Assembly (NCBI GenBank): GCA_947449315.1 | Contig: CANFRC010000003.1 | Location: forward strand, 124,001 to 188,000 | DNA length: 64,000 nucleotides | Direction: 5' to 3' | DNA from: Bacteroidota bacterium | GTDB taxonomy: Bacteria > Bacteroidota > Bacteroidia > 2-12-FULL-35-15 | In this document: positions 44,036 to 52,301 of the stretch, piece by piece | Position numbering within the stretch: the stretch's first letter is position 1 | Layout of the letters: each line of letters starts with the position of its first letter | The notes under the pieces: model-generated | Told to the model about the DNA's origin: nothing | The model's database searches: none | The model's input: the letters and a program-made list of their open reading frames with translations, nothing else | Made by a program: the position numbers and the translations under genes

Positions 44036-44233
44036 AATTCCTCAGAAGTTTTCAATCCTCAAATACAATGATTTTTATTGTTTATGAAAACCGAGTTAAG
44101 TTCGTTTAATCATCGAAATTAAACATAATAAATTAACTTACAAAAAGAGTATGTGAAAGATTGTTGAGGGCAGGTATTATGATCGCGATAGGAAACACGG
44201 AGGAAATTGCTTTGCAATATGCGTAAGTATTTA
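44036..44233. other. 198-bp intergenic spacer upstream of the MMPL gene
   Basis: It contains no convincing promoter word or RNA. The right third is less AT-rich than its surroundings and has a tiny inverted repeat ATTGC-TTT-GCAAT near 44206-44218. It may be relic coding DNA; nothing firm is seen. Confidence 0.3.
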
Positions 44234-45286
44234 CTATTTAGTGTTCGCTTTCGCTAAAACATCTCTCAAATTTGGGCGTAACCTGCTTTTATAAACTGAA
44301 AGACTATCTTCCTTTTTTCTTCCTTTCCTCAAGGCTCTTTGTTCTTCTACTGGCAATGAAGCTATGTGCATGCACTCAGGCGTGCAACAACCCTTCATTT
44401 TTTCAGCGCAAGCAGTACATTGAATAAACAATAGGTGACAGTCGTCATTTGCGCAATTTACATGTGTATCACAACTAATACCACATTGATGACAATGAGC
44501 AATTACATCATCCGTGATGCGCTCTCCAACTCTTTCGTCAAAAACAAAATTCTTCCCAACAAATTTTGAAGGAAGCCCCTCTGCTTTAATTTGTCTAACG
44601 TAATCAATTACCCCACCATGTAATTGACTGACATCTTTAAAACCATGATGTTTTAAATAGGCGCTGGCTTTCTCACATCTAACACCACCGGTACAATACA
44701 TAATTATTTTTTTGTCTTTTTTATCCTTCAGCTCTTCAATCACCATTGGCAACTCTTCTCGAAAGGTGTCTGCATCTGGACAAAAAGCACCTGTAAATTT
44801 CCCTACCTCACTTTCATAATGATTTCGCATATCAATAATCAATGTTTCCGGATCCTCCATTGCATTATTAAACTCTTTCGCTGTCAAATGGTTTCCAACA
44901 TTGGTAACATCAAATGTATGATCATCCAACCCATCTGCAACAATTTTATGCCGCACCTTTACAGTAAGCTTATAAAAGGATTTGCCGTCATCCTCAACAG
45001 CAATTTTAAAGGGCATATCGTTAAAACGTGGGTCGTTATAGAGATTAAATTTAAAAATATCCCAATTTTCCTCCGGCACACACATTTGGGCATTAATACC
45101 TTCGTTAGCAATATAAATTCGACCAAGAACATTTAACATATTCCATTGGGCAAACAAACTATCACGAAGTTCTTGTGGGTTATCAATGATGACGTAGCGA
45201 TAAAACGAAACAGTAATGCGTTTAATGGTCTCTTCCTGAATTCGTTTCTTAAGCTCCTTTTTGTTAACTCTGTTTTGCAATAACAT
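44234..45286 (-). CDS. trhO: Oxygen-dependent tRNA uridine(34) hydroxylase (rhodanese family)
   Basis: A 350-aa protein matching TrhO/YceA in length and layout: N-terminal Ser-Phe-Tyr-Arg-Tyr and Gly-Ile-Asn-Ala-Gln (acylphosphatase-like part), central rhodanese domain with catalytic Cys198 in Tyr-Cys-Thr-Gly-Gly-Val-Arg-Cys, and a Cys-rich C-terminal zinc-type region (Cys-His-Gln-Cys...Cys-Cys-Thr-Pro-Glu-Cys). It hydroxylates U34 of certain tRNAs. A strong inverted repeat overlaps its promoter. Confidence 0.93.
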   Translation of the reverse strand: MLLQNRVNKKELKKRIQEETIKRITVSFYRYVIIDNPQELRDSLFAQWNMLNVLGRIYIANEGINAQMCVPEENWDIFKFNLYNDPRFNDMPFKIAVEDDGKSFYKLTVKVRHKIVADGLDDHTFDVTNVGNHLTAKEFNNAMEDPETLIIDMRNHYESEVGKFTGAFCPDADTFREELPMVIEELKDKKDKKIIMYCTGGVRCEKASAYLKHHGFKDVSQLHGGVIDYVRQIKAEGLPSKFVGKNFVFDERVGERITDDVIAHCHQCGISCDTHVNCANDDCHLLFIQCTACAEKMKGCCTPECMHIASLPVEEQRALRKGRKKEDSLSVYKSRLRPNLRDVLAKANTK

Positions 45287-45313
45287 AGTGTCGAGGGTTT
45301 AAAATTTCGAAGA

Positions 45314-45321
45314 CAAATATA
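45314..45321 (-). promoter_or_regulatory. -7 element for trhO
   Basis: CAAATATA reads TATATTTG on the minus strand, a full TAnnTTTG match 28 bp before the ATG. Its -33 region would fall inside the inverted repeat at 45334-45367. Confidence 0.5.
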
Positions 45322-45333
45322 GGATTTAAAGCT

Positions 45334-45367
45334 TATATAAAGTATGATCTGAATCATACTTTATATA
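45334..45367. promoter_or_regulatory. 15-bp perfect inverted repeat between trhO and tdh
   Basis: TATATAAAGTATGAT (45334-45348), loop CTGA, then its exact complement (45353-45367). It lies in the divergent region, over the expected -33 of trhO, and about 80 bp upstream of tdh. It fits a dimer operator or an RNA hairpin; no T-rich tail supports termination. Confidence 0.7.
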
Positions 45368-45449
45368 CCGTAAACACATATTAAATTGAGTTATTCTTTT
45401 GAAATTAAAATTAAATTTTGATATTTAGCCTTTCAATCCTAGAATTTAT

Positions 45450-46391
45450 ATGCGAACGAGCGATAAAATATTAGTAATTGGTTCCTCCGGACAAATAGGT
45501 ACGGAATTGGTTCAAAATCTTAGAGAAATTTATGGTATTGACTCCGTAATAGCCTCAGATGTTAAAGTTACTGAACAGGCTAAAGAAGGCCCTTTTGAAG
45601 TAATAGATGTAATGAATCCTCAAGGTTTGCTAGAAATTGTAAAAAGACATCAAATAAATCAAGTTTATTTGCTCGCTGCTCTGTTATCGGCTACAGCGGA
45701 AAAAATGCCAAAATTCGGATGGGATCTTAATATGCAAGGTTTGTTTAATGTTCTTGATTTAGCAAAAGAGAAAATCATTGAAAAAATATATTGGCCCAGC
45801 TCTATTGCTGTATTTGGTCCAAATACGCCAAAAGAAAACACCCCTCAATATACAATCATGGAGCCAAGTACTGTATACGGGATCAGCAAGCAAGCTGGAG
45901 AGCGATGGTGCGAATACTATTTTAATAAATACAATGTTGATGTTCGAAGCTTAAGGTATCCAGGACTAATCGGATGGAAATCTGCTCCAGGTGGAGGCAC
46001 GACCGATTATGCCGTCCACATTTTCCATGAAGCATTAAAATCAGCTAGTTACGAATGCTTTTTATCAGAGAATACAACACTTCCTATGATGTATATGCCC
46101 GATGCAATTAAGGCAACAATTAGAATCATGCAGGCTGATTCAGACAAAATAAAGATCCGTTCGAGTTATAACTTGTCTGGCTTTAGTTTTTCACCAAAAG
46201 ACATTGCACAGGAGATAAAAAAATACATCCCAGATTTCACAATTTCATTCAAACCAGATTCTCGCCAACAGATAGCGGACAGTTGGCCTAAAAGCATTGA
46301 TTCTATTGAGGCAAATAAGGACTGGGGATGGAAACCAGAATTCGATTTGGCTGCAATGACAGCCGATATGATTAAAAATTTAAAAAAATAG
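45450..46391 (+). CDS. L-threonine 3-dehydrogenase, SDR (epimerase-like) type
   Basis: A 313-aa extended SDR. NAD motif Gly-Ser-Ser-Gly-Gln-Ile-Gly, catalytic Ser in Pro-Ser-Ser-Ile-Ala-Val-Phe-Gly, Tyr-Gly-Ile-Ser-Lys, and Pro-Gly-Gly-Gly-Thr-Thr-Asp-Tyr-Ala-Val, which is characteristic of epimerase-like threonine dehydrogenases known from Flavobacterium. It oxidises threonine to 2-amino-3-ketobutyrate. It stands alone, divergent from trhO. Confidence 0.88.
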   Translation: MRTSDKILVIGSSGQIGTELVQNLREIYGIDSVIASDVKVTEQAKEGPFEVIDVMNPQGLLEIVKRHQINQVYLLAALLSATAEKMPKFGWDLNMQGLFNVLDLAKEKIIEKIYWPSSIAVFGPNTPKENTPQYTIMEPSTVYGISKQAGERWCEYYFNKYNVDVRSLRYPGLIGWKSAPGGGTTDYAVHIFHEALKSASYECFLSENTTLPMMYMPDAIKATIRIMQADSDKIKIRSSYNLSGFSFSPKDIAQEIKKYIPDFTISFKPDSRQQIADSWPKSIDSIEANKDWGWKPEFDLAAMTADMIKNLKK

Positions 46392-46470
46392 CTTCCTTAA
46401 TAAAATAGGTTTGACATTATGCGATCGAAAAGAAATATCTGTTAGAAATCAGTCTTTAGTTATTATTTAA

Positions 46471-46542
46471 GTTGGAGTCCCTACTCGAATTGCAGTTTAT
46501 AAAGATGAAAGATATTTTGGTGATTGTTTTATTGAAGAATAA
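46471..46542 (+). pseudogene. Possible C-terminal gene remnant
   Basis: A 23-codon frame directly after an in-frame stop reads Val-Gly-Val-Pro-Thr-Arg-Ile-Ala-Val-Tyr-Lys-Asp-Glu-Arg-Tyr-Phe-Gly-Asp and so on to a TAA. It has no start codon and a protein-like composition. No family is recognised; it may be chance. Confidence 0.2.
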
Positions 46543-46574
46543 TTATTCATTAGTATAAAACCACCAAAACTTAA

Positions 46575-46582
46575 TATCTTTG
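46575..46582 (+). promoter_or_regulatory. -7 element upstream of cysS
   Basis: TATCTTTG is a full TAnnTTTG match 45 bp before the cysS ATG. Its last base is the first base of the palindrome at 46582-46606. Confidence 0.45.
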
Positions 46583-46606
46583 GACTTATGAAAATTTCAT
46601 AAGTCC
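46582..46606 (+). promoter_or_regulatory. Perfect 12-bp palindrome before cysS (operator or terminator)
   Basis: GGACTTATGAAA-A-TTTCATAAGTCC, followed by TTTTTATTTTCAG and then the cysS start at 46628. As RNA from upstream it looks like a rho-independent terminator for tdh; as DNA it overlaps the likely transcription start of cysS and could be an operator. Which applies depends on where cysS transcription begins. Confidence 0.6.
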
Positions 46607-46627
46607 TTTTTATTTTCAGAAAAACCT

Positions 46628-48100
46628 ATGCAACATCAACTATCATTATACAATACATTAAGCAGAACAAAAGAAAAATTCGAACCTATCAATCCCGGGA
46701 TAATAGGGTTATACGTATGCGGACCAACCGTATACAGCGATGTTCACCTTGGTAATTGTCGTACATTCATATCCTTCGATCTCATTTATCGTTACCTACT
46801 CCATTTAGGCTTTAAAGTTCGTTACGTCAGAAACATTACTGATGCAGGACATTTGGAAGGCGACAGAGATGAAGGAGATGATAAATTTGCAAAAAAAGCA
46901 AAGATCGAACAGTTAGAACCAATGGAAATTGTGCAAAAATACACCCTTGGTTTTCATGAAGTAATGACAGTGTTTAATACTTTACCGCCAAGTATTGAAC
47001 CAACAGCTACTGGACATATTTGCGAGCAGATAGAAATGATCAAACGCATTATTGCAAATGATTTTGCCTATGAAGTAAATGGAACCGTTTATTTCAATGT
47101 TGAAAAATACAATGAGAAATTTCCATACGGTCAACTCACAAACCGTCAGCTAGAGGATTTAATTTCTAATACCCGAGAATTGGATGGTCAGGATGAAAAA
47201 AGAGGACGACTGGATTTCGCTCTTTGGATAAATGCAAAAGCTGAAACATTAATGAAATGGCCTTCTCCATGGGGTTGGGGGTTCCCTGGGTGGCACATTG
47301 AATGTTCTGCCATGAGCAGTAAATACCTAGGAGATACGTTTGATATTCATGGCGGAGGAATGGATCTTCAGGCAACACATCACACCAATGAGATCGCTCA
47401 ATCACAAGCATGTAATCATACAGCACCTGTTAAATACTGGATGCACACAAATATGCTTACCGTAAATGGTGTGCGTATGTCAAAAACGGCAGGGAATGGT
47501 TTCTTACCCGGCGAACTATTTACTGGTAATCACCCTTTATTGGAGAAAGGTTATAGCCCAATGGCAGTGAAGTTTTTTATGATGCAAACACATTATAGAA
47601 GCACACTTGACTTTTCAAATGAAGCATTGCAAGCTTCTGAAAAAGGCTATGCCCGTTTAATGAATGCCATCAAGACAATGGACAGCTTGAAAACCAGCAA
47701 CACTTCCACTTCTAACATTTCTGAACTTAAGAAAAATTGTTATGAAGCAATGAATGACGACTTCAACTCTCCGATTTTAGTTGCTAATTTATTTGAAGGC
47801 GCGCGTATCATCAATTCCGTTAATGACGGGAAAGAATCAATAACAGCGGACGATCTTAATACATTAAAAATACTGATGCACACTTATACATTTGATGTAT
47901 TAGGATTAAAATCAGAACATTCAAATACAACTACGGATAAAGCATTACAAGGTGTGATGGAAATAATCTTAGATATCCGCAAAGATATCAAAGCAAAAAA
48001 AGAGTTTGAAGCATCTGATAAATTGCGAGACAATTTAAATAAAATACACATCACTATAAAAGATACTAAAGATGGGGCAACCTGGTCAATTCAAGAATAA
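46628..48100 (+). CDS. cysS: Cysteinyl-tRNA synthetase
   Basis: A 490-aa class I synthetase. Zinc and signature residues: Cys-Gly-Pro-Thr-Val-Tyr-Ser-Asp-Val-His-Leu-Gly-Asn (HIGH-type motif), Gly-Trp-His-Ile-Glu-Cys-Ser-Ala-Met-Ser, His-Gly-Gly-Gly-Met-Asp-Leu, His-His-Thr-Asn-Glu and Arg-Met-Ser-Lys-Thr (KMSKS variant). It charges tRNA-Cys. Its 3' end overlaps the next gene by 29 bp. Confidence 0.97.
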   Translation: MQHQLSLYNTLSRTKEKFEPINPGIIGLYVCGPTVYSDVHLGNCRTFISFDLIYRYLLHLGFKVRYVRNITDAGHLEGDRDEGDDKFAKKAKIEQLEPMEIVQKYTLGFHEVMTVFNTLPPSIEPTATGHICEQIEMIKRIIANDFAYEVNGTVYFNVEKYNEKFPYGQLTNRQLEDLISNTRELDGQDEKRGRLDFALWINAKAETLMKWPSPWGWGFPGWHIECSAMSSKYLGDTFDIHGGGMDLQATHHTNEIAQSQACNHTAPVKYWMHTNMLTVNGVRMSKTAGNGFLPGELFTGNHPLLEKGYSPMAVKFFMMQTHYRSTLDFSNEALQASEKGYARLMNAIKTMDSLKTSNTSTSNISELKKNCYEAMNDDFNSPILVANLFEGARIINSVNDGKESITADDLNTLKILMHTYTFDVLGLKSEHSNTTTDKALQGVMEIILDIRKDIKAKKEFEASDKLRDNLNKIHITIKDTKDGATWSIQE

Positions 48101-49088
48101 TTTAAAATTATTCTTTGCTCTTTGCATTATTTTATTTTCTACATCCTGTGGTAATGAAAAAGAACAACCCAAAGAAATCATTACTACTCAACCGGTAACA
48201 GTTAAAATTCCTACACCCGATTTTAATGCCGACTCAGCCTATGCATTTGTGAAAGCACAAGTAAATTTTGGTCCTAGGATTCCGGGGACAAAGGCGCACG
48301 AGAGATGTGCTGATTATATTGTTGCTAAATTAAAATCGTATGGCTTACAAGTAACTGTTCAAAAAGGAACAGTTCAAACGTATGATAACAAACAGTTCAG
48401 CTTAAAAAATATTATTGTTGAATACAAACCGGATTTACCGAACAGAATATTATTTACATCACATTGGGATACTCGCCCTTGGGCCGATTTGGATTCCATC
48501 AACAAGGACAAACCTTTTGATGGAGCTAATGACGGGGGAAGTGGTGTTGCTGTATTAATAGAATTAGCAAGACAACTTAGCATTTCAAAAATTGAAAAAG
48601 GAATTGACCTGATCTTTTTTGATATTGAAGATTATGGAATGGAATCGACGAACACCCAATACGAGCGCAAGGAAGATACGTGGTGTCTGGGATCTCAATA
48701 TTGGGCAACTCATCTTCACAAACCCGGCTATTATGCTCAATATGGTATATTGTTAGATATGGTTGGCGGGAAAAATCCTCAATTTCCTATGGAAGGAACA
48801 TCGATGCAATATGCACCCGATGTCGTAGAAAAAATATGGACCCTTGCAGGCAGAATGGGTTATGGAAATTATTTTACAACTGCTGTAACGGGTGAAACAA
48901 CAGATGACCACCTGTATGTAAATACCTTAGCAAACATCAAATGTATCGACATTGTGCATTATGAAATTGACAAACATAACTATCCGTTCTTTCATCATAC
49001 CCATTCTGACAACATGGATAACATTGATAAAAATACATTAAAAATGGTTGGTCAACTTTTACTAGAGGTAATTTATACTGAGAAGTAA
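48072..49088 (+). CDS. M28-family lipoprotein, glutaminyl-peptide cyclotransferase-like
   Basis: A 338-aa lipoprotein (signal ends Ser-Thr-Ser-Cys26). Zinc-site residues: His-Trp-Asp-Thr-Arg-Pro-Trp-Ala-Asp, Gly-Ala-Asn-Asp-Gly-Gly-Ser-Gly, Asp-Ile-Glu-Asp-Tyr-Gly, Trp-Cys-Leu-Gly-Ser-Gln-Tyr-Trp-Ala and a late His-His-Thr-His-Ser-Asp. The Asp-Ile-Glu-Asp and Cys-Leu-Gly-Ser-Gln pattern matches Bacteroidota type II glutaminyl cyclases, as I recall them, more than aminopeptidases. It would form N-terminal pyroglutamate on exported proteins. The start at 48072 overlaps cysS by 29 bp; no later ATG precedes the lipobox. Confidence 0.82.
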   Translation: MGQPGQFKNNLKLFFALCIILFSTSCGNEKEQPKEIITTQPVTVKIPTPDFNADSAYAFVKAQVNFGPRIPGTKAHERCADYIVAKLKSYGLQVTVQKGTVQTYDNKQFSLKNIIVEYKPDLPNRILFTSHWDTRPWADLDSINKDKPFDGANDGGSGVAVLIELARQLSISKIEKGIDLIFFDIEDYGMESTNTQYERKEDTWCLGSQYWATHLHKPGYYAQYGILLDMVGGKNPQFPMEGTSMQYAPDVVEKIWTLAGRMGYGNYFTTAVTGETTDDHLYVNTLANIKCIDIVHYEIDKHNYPFFHHTHSDNMDNIDKNTLKMVGQLLLEVIYTEK

Positions 49089-49089
49089 T

Positions 49090-50049
49090 TTGAAAAAGAT
49101 ACTCATCATACGCTTTAGCTCTATTGGAGACATCGTTTTAACAACACCTGTTGTAAGATGTATTAAAGAGCAAAAACCTGAAATTGAAATTCATTACATC
49201 ACCAAAAGGCCCTTTAAAGGCATACTGGAAAACAATCCTTTCATCACTAAAATTCATACCATTGAAAAAGATGTGAAAGAAATTGCTGACGAATTAAAAA
49301 AAGAAAATTTTGATTTTGTAATTGACCTTCATAACAATATCCGATCGTTTCAGACAAAAAAAATAATTGGTAAGCCTTCCTCCTCCTTCAAAAAATTAAA
49401 TTTCAAAAAATGGATACTTGTCAACTTTAAAATTGATAAAATGCCTACTGCTCATATTGTTGACAGGTATATGCAGACCTTAGAAAATATTGGAATAAAA
49501 AACGATAACAAAGGATTGGATTATTTTATCCCTACCAATGATGAGGTAATGATTTCTACTCTTCCATTGACCCACCAAGCAGGGTATATTGGTTTTGTGA
49601 TCGGTGCTAAGTTTTTCACCAAACAGATGCCGATAGAAAAAATAATTTCTATTTGTAAAAAAATTAAACAACCAATTATTTTATTAGGAGGAAAGGAAGA
49701 CCAGGATAGAGCAGCGAAAATTGAGCACGCCATCGGCAGTAACATATTGAATGCCTGTGGAAAATATAATTTAAATCAATCGGCATCACTAATAAAACAA
49801 GCAAACAAAATTATTTCACCCGATACGGGACTAATGCATATTGCTGCTGCCTTCAAAAAAGAAATCATTTCTGTCTGGGGGAATACAGTTCCTGCATTGG
49901 GTTTTTCACCTTATTTTCCAGGAGCTAATTCAAAAATAGTAGAGGTGAAAGGACTTTCTTGCAGACCTTGTTCCAAGATCGGATATGATAAATGCCCGAA
50001 AGGACATTTTAAATGCATGATGGAAATTGACGAAACACAATTCATTTAA
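49090..50049 (+). CDS. Glycosyltransferase family 9 (heptosyltransferase-like)
   Basis: About 319 aa from a TTG start one base after the preceding stop (TAA-T-TTG). N-terminus Ile-Ile-Arg-Phe-Ser-Ser-Ile-Gly-Asp-Ile-Val-Leu-Thr-Thr-Pro is diagnostic of GT9. The C-terminal half has Pro-Asp-Thr-Gly-Leu-Met-His-Ile-Ala-Ala and a Cys-Arg-Pro-Cys...Cys-Pro-Lys-Gly ending. It adds a heptose or similar sugar to LPS core. It is translationally linked to the cyclase-like gene and converges with the thioesterase gene. Confidence 0.9.
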   Translation: MKKILIIRFSSIGDIVLTTPVVRCIKEQKPEIEIHYITKRPFKGILENNPFITKIHTIEKDVKEIADELKKENFDFVIDLHNNIRSFQTKKIIGKPSSSFKKLNFKKWILVNFKIDKMPTAHIVDRYMQTLENIGIKNDNKGLDYFIPTNDEVMISTLPLTHQAGYIGFVIGAKFFTKQMPIEKIISICKKIKQPIILLGGKEDQDRAAKIEHAIGSNILNACGKYNLNQSASLIKQANKIISPDTGLMHIAAAFKKEIISVWGNTVPALGFSPYFPGANSKIVEVKGLSCRPCSKIGYDKCPKGHFKCMMEIDETQFI

Positions 50050-50057
50050 AGCTGCGC

Positions 50058-50570
50058 TTACCCTAAAAACAAAGCTTTCAATTCAGTAGCATCTTGCGGT
50101 TTCATTTTTCCCGCAAGAATTAAGCTCAATTGCTTTCTTCTTAAAGCCCCTTCATAACGCGATTTTTCTTCTTCTGTTTCTGGAATCAGCTCTGGAACAG
50201 GAAGTGGGGAGCCGTTCTGATCAACAGCCACAAATGTATATATTGCCTCATTACATTTCACTTTTGCGCCCGTTACATGATCTTCCACCCAAACATCAAT
50301 AAATATTTCCATGGATGAATTAAAAGCCCTTGACACTTTCGCTTCCAGGGTCACTAAACTTGCATGATTGATGGGAATATTAAAGGAAACATTATTCACT
50401 GAAGCGGTAACGACAACGCGCTTACAATGGCGATGTGCAGAAATAGAAGCTACGATATCCATCCATTGCAACAGCTGTCCTCCAAATAAATTCCCTAATG
50501 TATTTGTATCATTCGGCAATACTATTTGAGTTTGAATAGTTAAAGACTCTTTTGGCGTTTTCGATTTCAT
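50058..50570 (-). CDS. Acyl-CoA thioesterase (hotdog fold)
   Basis: A 170-aa hotdog protein of the YciA/BACH type: Gly-Asn-Leu-Phe-Gly-Gly-Gln-Leu-Leu-Gln-Trp-Met-Asp holds the catalytic Asp, followed by Val-Thr-Ala-Ser-Val-Asn-Asn-Val-Ser-Phe. It hydrolyses acyl-CoA. It stands alone with a promoter element close to the start, convergent with GT9 at 8 bp. Confidence 0.93.
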   Translation of the reverse strand: MKSKTPKESLTIQTQIVLPNDTNTLGNLFGGQLLQWMDIVASISAHRHCKRVVVTASVNNVSFNIPINHASLVTLEAKVSRAFNSSMEIFIDVWVEDHVTGAKVKCNEAIYTFVAVDQNGSPLPVPELIPETEEEKSRYEGALRRKQLSLILAGKMKPQDATELKALFLG

Positions 50571-50586
50571 AACAATTAAATTTTAG

Positions 50587-50594
50587 CAAAGATA
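50587..50594 (-). promoter_or_regulatory. -7 element for the thioesterase gene
   Basis: CAAAGATA reads TATCTTTG on the minus strand, a full TAnnTTTG match, with a leader of about 13 nt. Confidence 0.5.
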
Positions 50595-50629
50595 TGAGTT
50601 TTTATATGACAAAATATTTTGCTGCAAAC

Positions 50630-50645
50630 ACGCAAAGACGCAAAG
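50630..50645. repeat. Two tandem copies of ACGCAAAG
   Basis: ACGCAAAGACGCAAAG in the spacer between the thioesterase and HemJ-like genes. This octamer repeat resembles a short dispersed repeat I recall from many Bacteroidota and environmental genomes; only this copy was noticed here. Confidence 0.5.
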
Positions 50646-50677
50646 ATTTCTTGTAACTTCGTAAAAATAATAGCATT

Positions 50678-51229
50678 ATGGGATACGTATTGTCATTGCA
50701 CATCATTTTTATTGTGACCTGGTTTGCTGGTCTATTCTACATTGTGCGTTTATTTATTTATCATACAGAAGCAGAGCAAAAATCAGAGCCGGATAAATCT
50801 ATTTTACAAGCACAATACAAATTGATGGAAAAAAGATTGTGGTATGGCATCACTTGGCCATCCATGATTTTAACAATGATATTTGGACCATGGATGATGA
50901 GTTTTAATTTCTCATATTATATTACTTCTGCTTATTTTATTCTAAAACTTTGTTTTGTTGGTGCATTGGTATTGTATCATTTTCAATGTCATGTTATGTT
51001 CAAACAATTACAAAACAATGTTGTAAAACATTCTTCCTTTAAATTACGTTTATGGAATGAAGTAGCAACGGTTTTACTGTTTGCCATCGTTTTCTTAATT
51101 GTACTAAAAAGCAATACCGGTTTGGTTTGGGGGATGCTGGGATTGATTGTTTTCGCTACAACTTTAGTGTTAGCAACAAAGCTTTATAAAAAGAGTCGGG
51201 AGAAGAAAGAGAACGATAAGAAGTTGTAA
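50678..51229 (+). CDS. HemJ-like protoporphyrinogen oxidase / CopD-family membrane protein
   Basis: A 183-aa protein with four membrane helices (about 1-27, 58-76, 82-102, 126-165). Conserved points: His8 in helix 1, Trp-Phe-Ala-Gly-Leu-Phe-Tyr, Lys-Leu-Met-Glu-Lys-Arg-Leu-Trp and Arg-Leu-Trp-Asn-Glu. These fit HemJ, which oxidises protoporphyrinogen IX in haem synthesis; a general CopD-like assignment cannot be ruled out. A TAACTTCG element (one mismatch to the -7 consensus) lies at 50654-50661. Confidence 0.83.
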   Translation: MGYVLSLHIIFIVTWFAGLFYIVRLFIYHTEAEQKSEPDKSILQAQYKLMEKRLWYGITWPSMILTMIFGPWMMSFNFSYYITSAYFILKLCFVGALVLYHFQCHVMFKQLQNNVVKHSSFKLRLWNEVATVLLFAIVFLIVLKSNTGLVWGMLGLIVFATTLVLATKLYKKSREKKENDKKL

Positions 51230-51249
51230 GGAGTATCGCGGAAAAAATA

Positions 51250-52275
51250 TTAATTTCTGTACAACCATGTACTCGGTTGAAGTTTCCTAATATTTTCTAA
51301 TTCATTTAAGGCTTCTTTTCGGGTTGCAAAATCAGCGCAACTTACTACATACAAACCTTTATTATTTTTTCCTATAATTGATGCAGAAATGTTCTGTTGT
51401 TTCAAAGTATTCAAAAAGTTCAACGCATTTTCTTCAATCTGAAAACACCCTGCCACTAAATGAAATTTAAATTTCAAATTAACAGTCGAAGCATTAATAA
51501 CAGACGTTGTATCAGGTTTTACAAGCTCTACCAAAGCAGTTGAAACAGGAGGTGTAGGTATTTTAGCTGCCAATTTAGCTACAGTAGTATCATTATTTGG
51601 AACAGGTAGTGCAATAGAAGATTTTACAGAGGTGTTAGGAAGAGCAGTCCTGATTTCTTTCGAAGTAAAAGGATTGATGTTTGAATAATTCATGTTCTTC
51701 AACAGATCTGTTTTTAATGGTATCCAAATCATTGCGAAAACAATAGGAGCAGCCATTGCCAGTGCAACATAACGCTTTACATTGGTTCTCTTTTTTTCTA
51801 AAGGAATAGCCCCTCGATCTTTAATTTCCTTTTCAATACGTTTTGCAACCGTATCTCTTTTAATTGCCGGCGATTGGAATGGTGACATGCCAAAGGCATC
51901 CAACAAAAAATTAGTATTAGCCGGTTCAAACTGAATGTTTCGTTCAATATCCAAATACAATACTCCAACATCATCAATATTTACTTTCTCCCCATTATTC
52001 AGTTGAACAAATGAAAGATGCACAAAATGATTGATGCATTTCAAAGCATCGTTATAATTGGTATTTTCAGAGGCTGCAATAAAATTCGCCAGCAATCCAT
52101 CATTATTCTTAAGGTTTTTATTAAAAACAATGCTTTTAGAAGGCGGAGAAAATGTATGTTGCGTAGGATGAATCTTAGCAGGCAGGTAATTAGTAATAAA
52201 TCCGCCAAAGGAAGGCACGATCACACAATCGTGTTCGTATAATAATTCGCTGATATGTTTATCTACCTTTTGCAT
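51250..52275 (-). CDS. HU-CCDC81 and SPOR domain membrane protein
   Basis: A 341-aa protein. N-terminal HU-CCDC81-like pair (about 1-135, Pro-Ser-Phe-Gly-Gly-Phe-Ile near 22-28), one membrane helix (about 168-186), a Pro/Thr-rich periplasmic linker, and a C-terminal SPOR domain (about 270-341) that binds denuded peptidoglycan. The layout is common in Bacteroidota, where it probably links the cytoplasmic side to cell-wall sites during division. It follows kdsB by 26 bp. Confidence 0.9.
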   Translation of the reverse strand: MQKVDKHISELLYEHDCVIVPSFGGFITNYLPAKIHPTQHTFSPPSKSIVFNKNLKNNDGLLANFIAASENTNYNDALKCINHFVHLSFVQLNNGEKVNIDDVGVLYLDIERNIQFEPANTNFLLDAFGMSPFQSPAIKRDTVAKRIEKEIKDRGAIPLEKKRTNVKRYVALAMAAPIVFAMIWIPLKTDLLKNMNYSNINPFTSKEIRTALPNTSVKSSIALPVPNNDTTVAKLAAKIPTPPVSTALVELVKPDTTSVINASTVNLKFKFHLVAGCFQIEENALNFLNTLKQQNISASIIGKNNKGLYVVSCADFATRKEALNELENIRKLQPSTWLYRN

Positions 52276-52301
52276 TTAGGGGATGTGAATATACAACTTT
52301 T

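Noticed and set aside
44179-44226. 15-codon ATG frame in the spacer upstream of the MMPL gene
   Set aside because: Too short, no ribosome-binding or promoter context, and no similarity recognised.
45133-45357. 74-aa frame overlapping the trhO start
   Set aside because: It overlaps the well-supported N-terminus of trhO in another frame and runs through the inverted repeat and promoter; no domain is seen.
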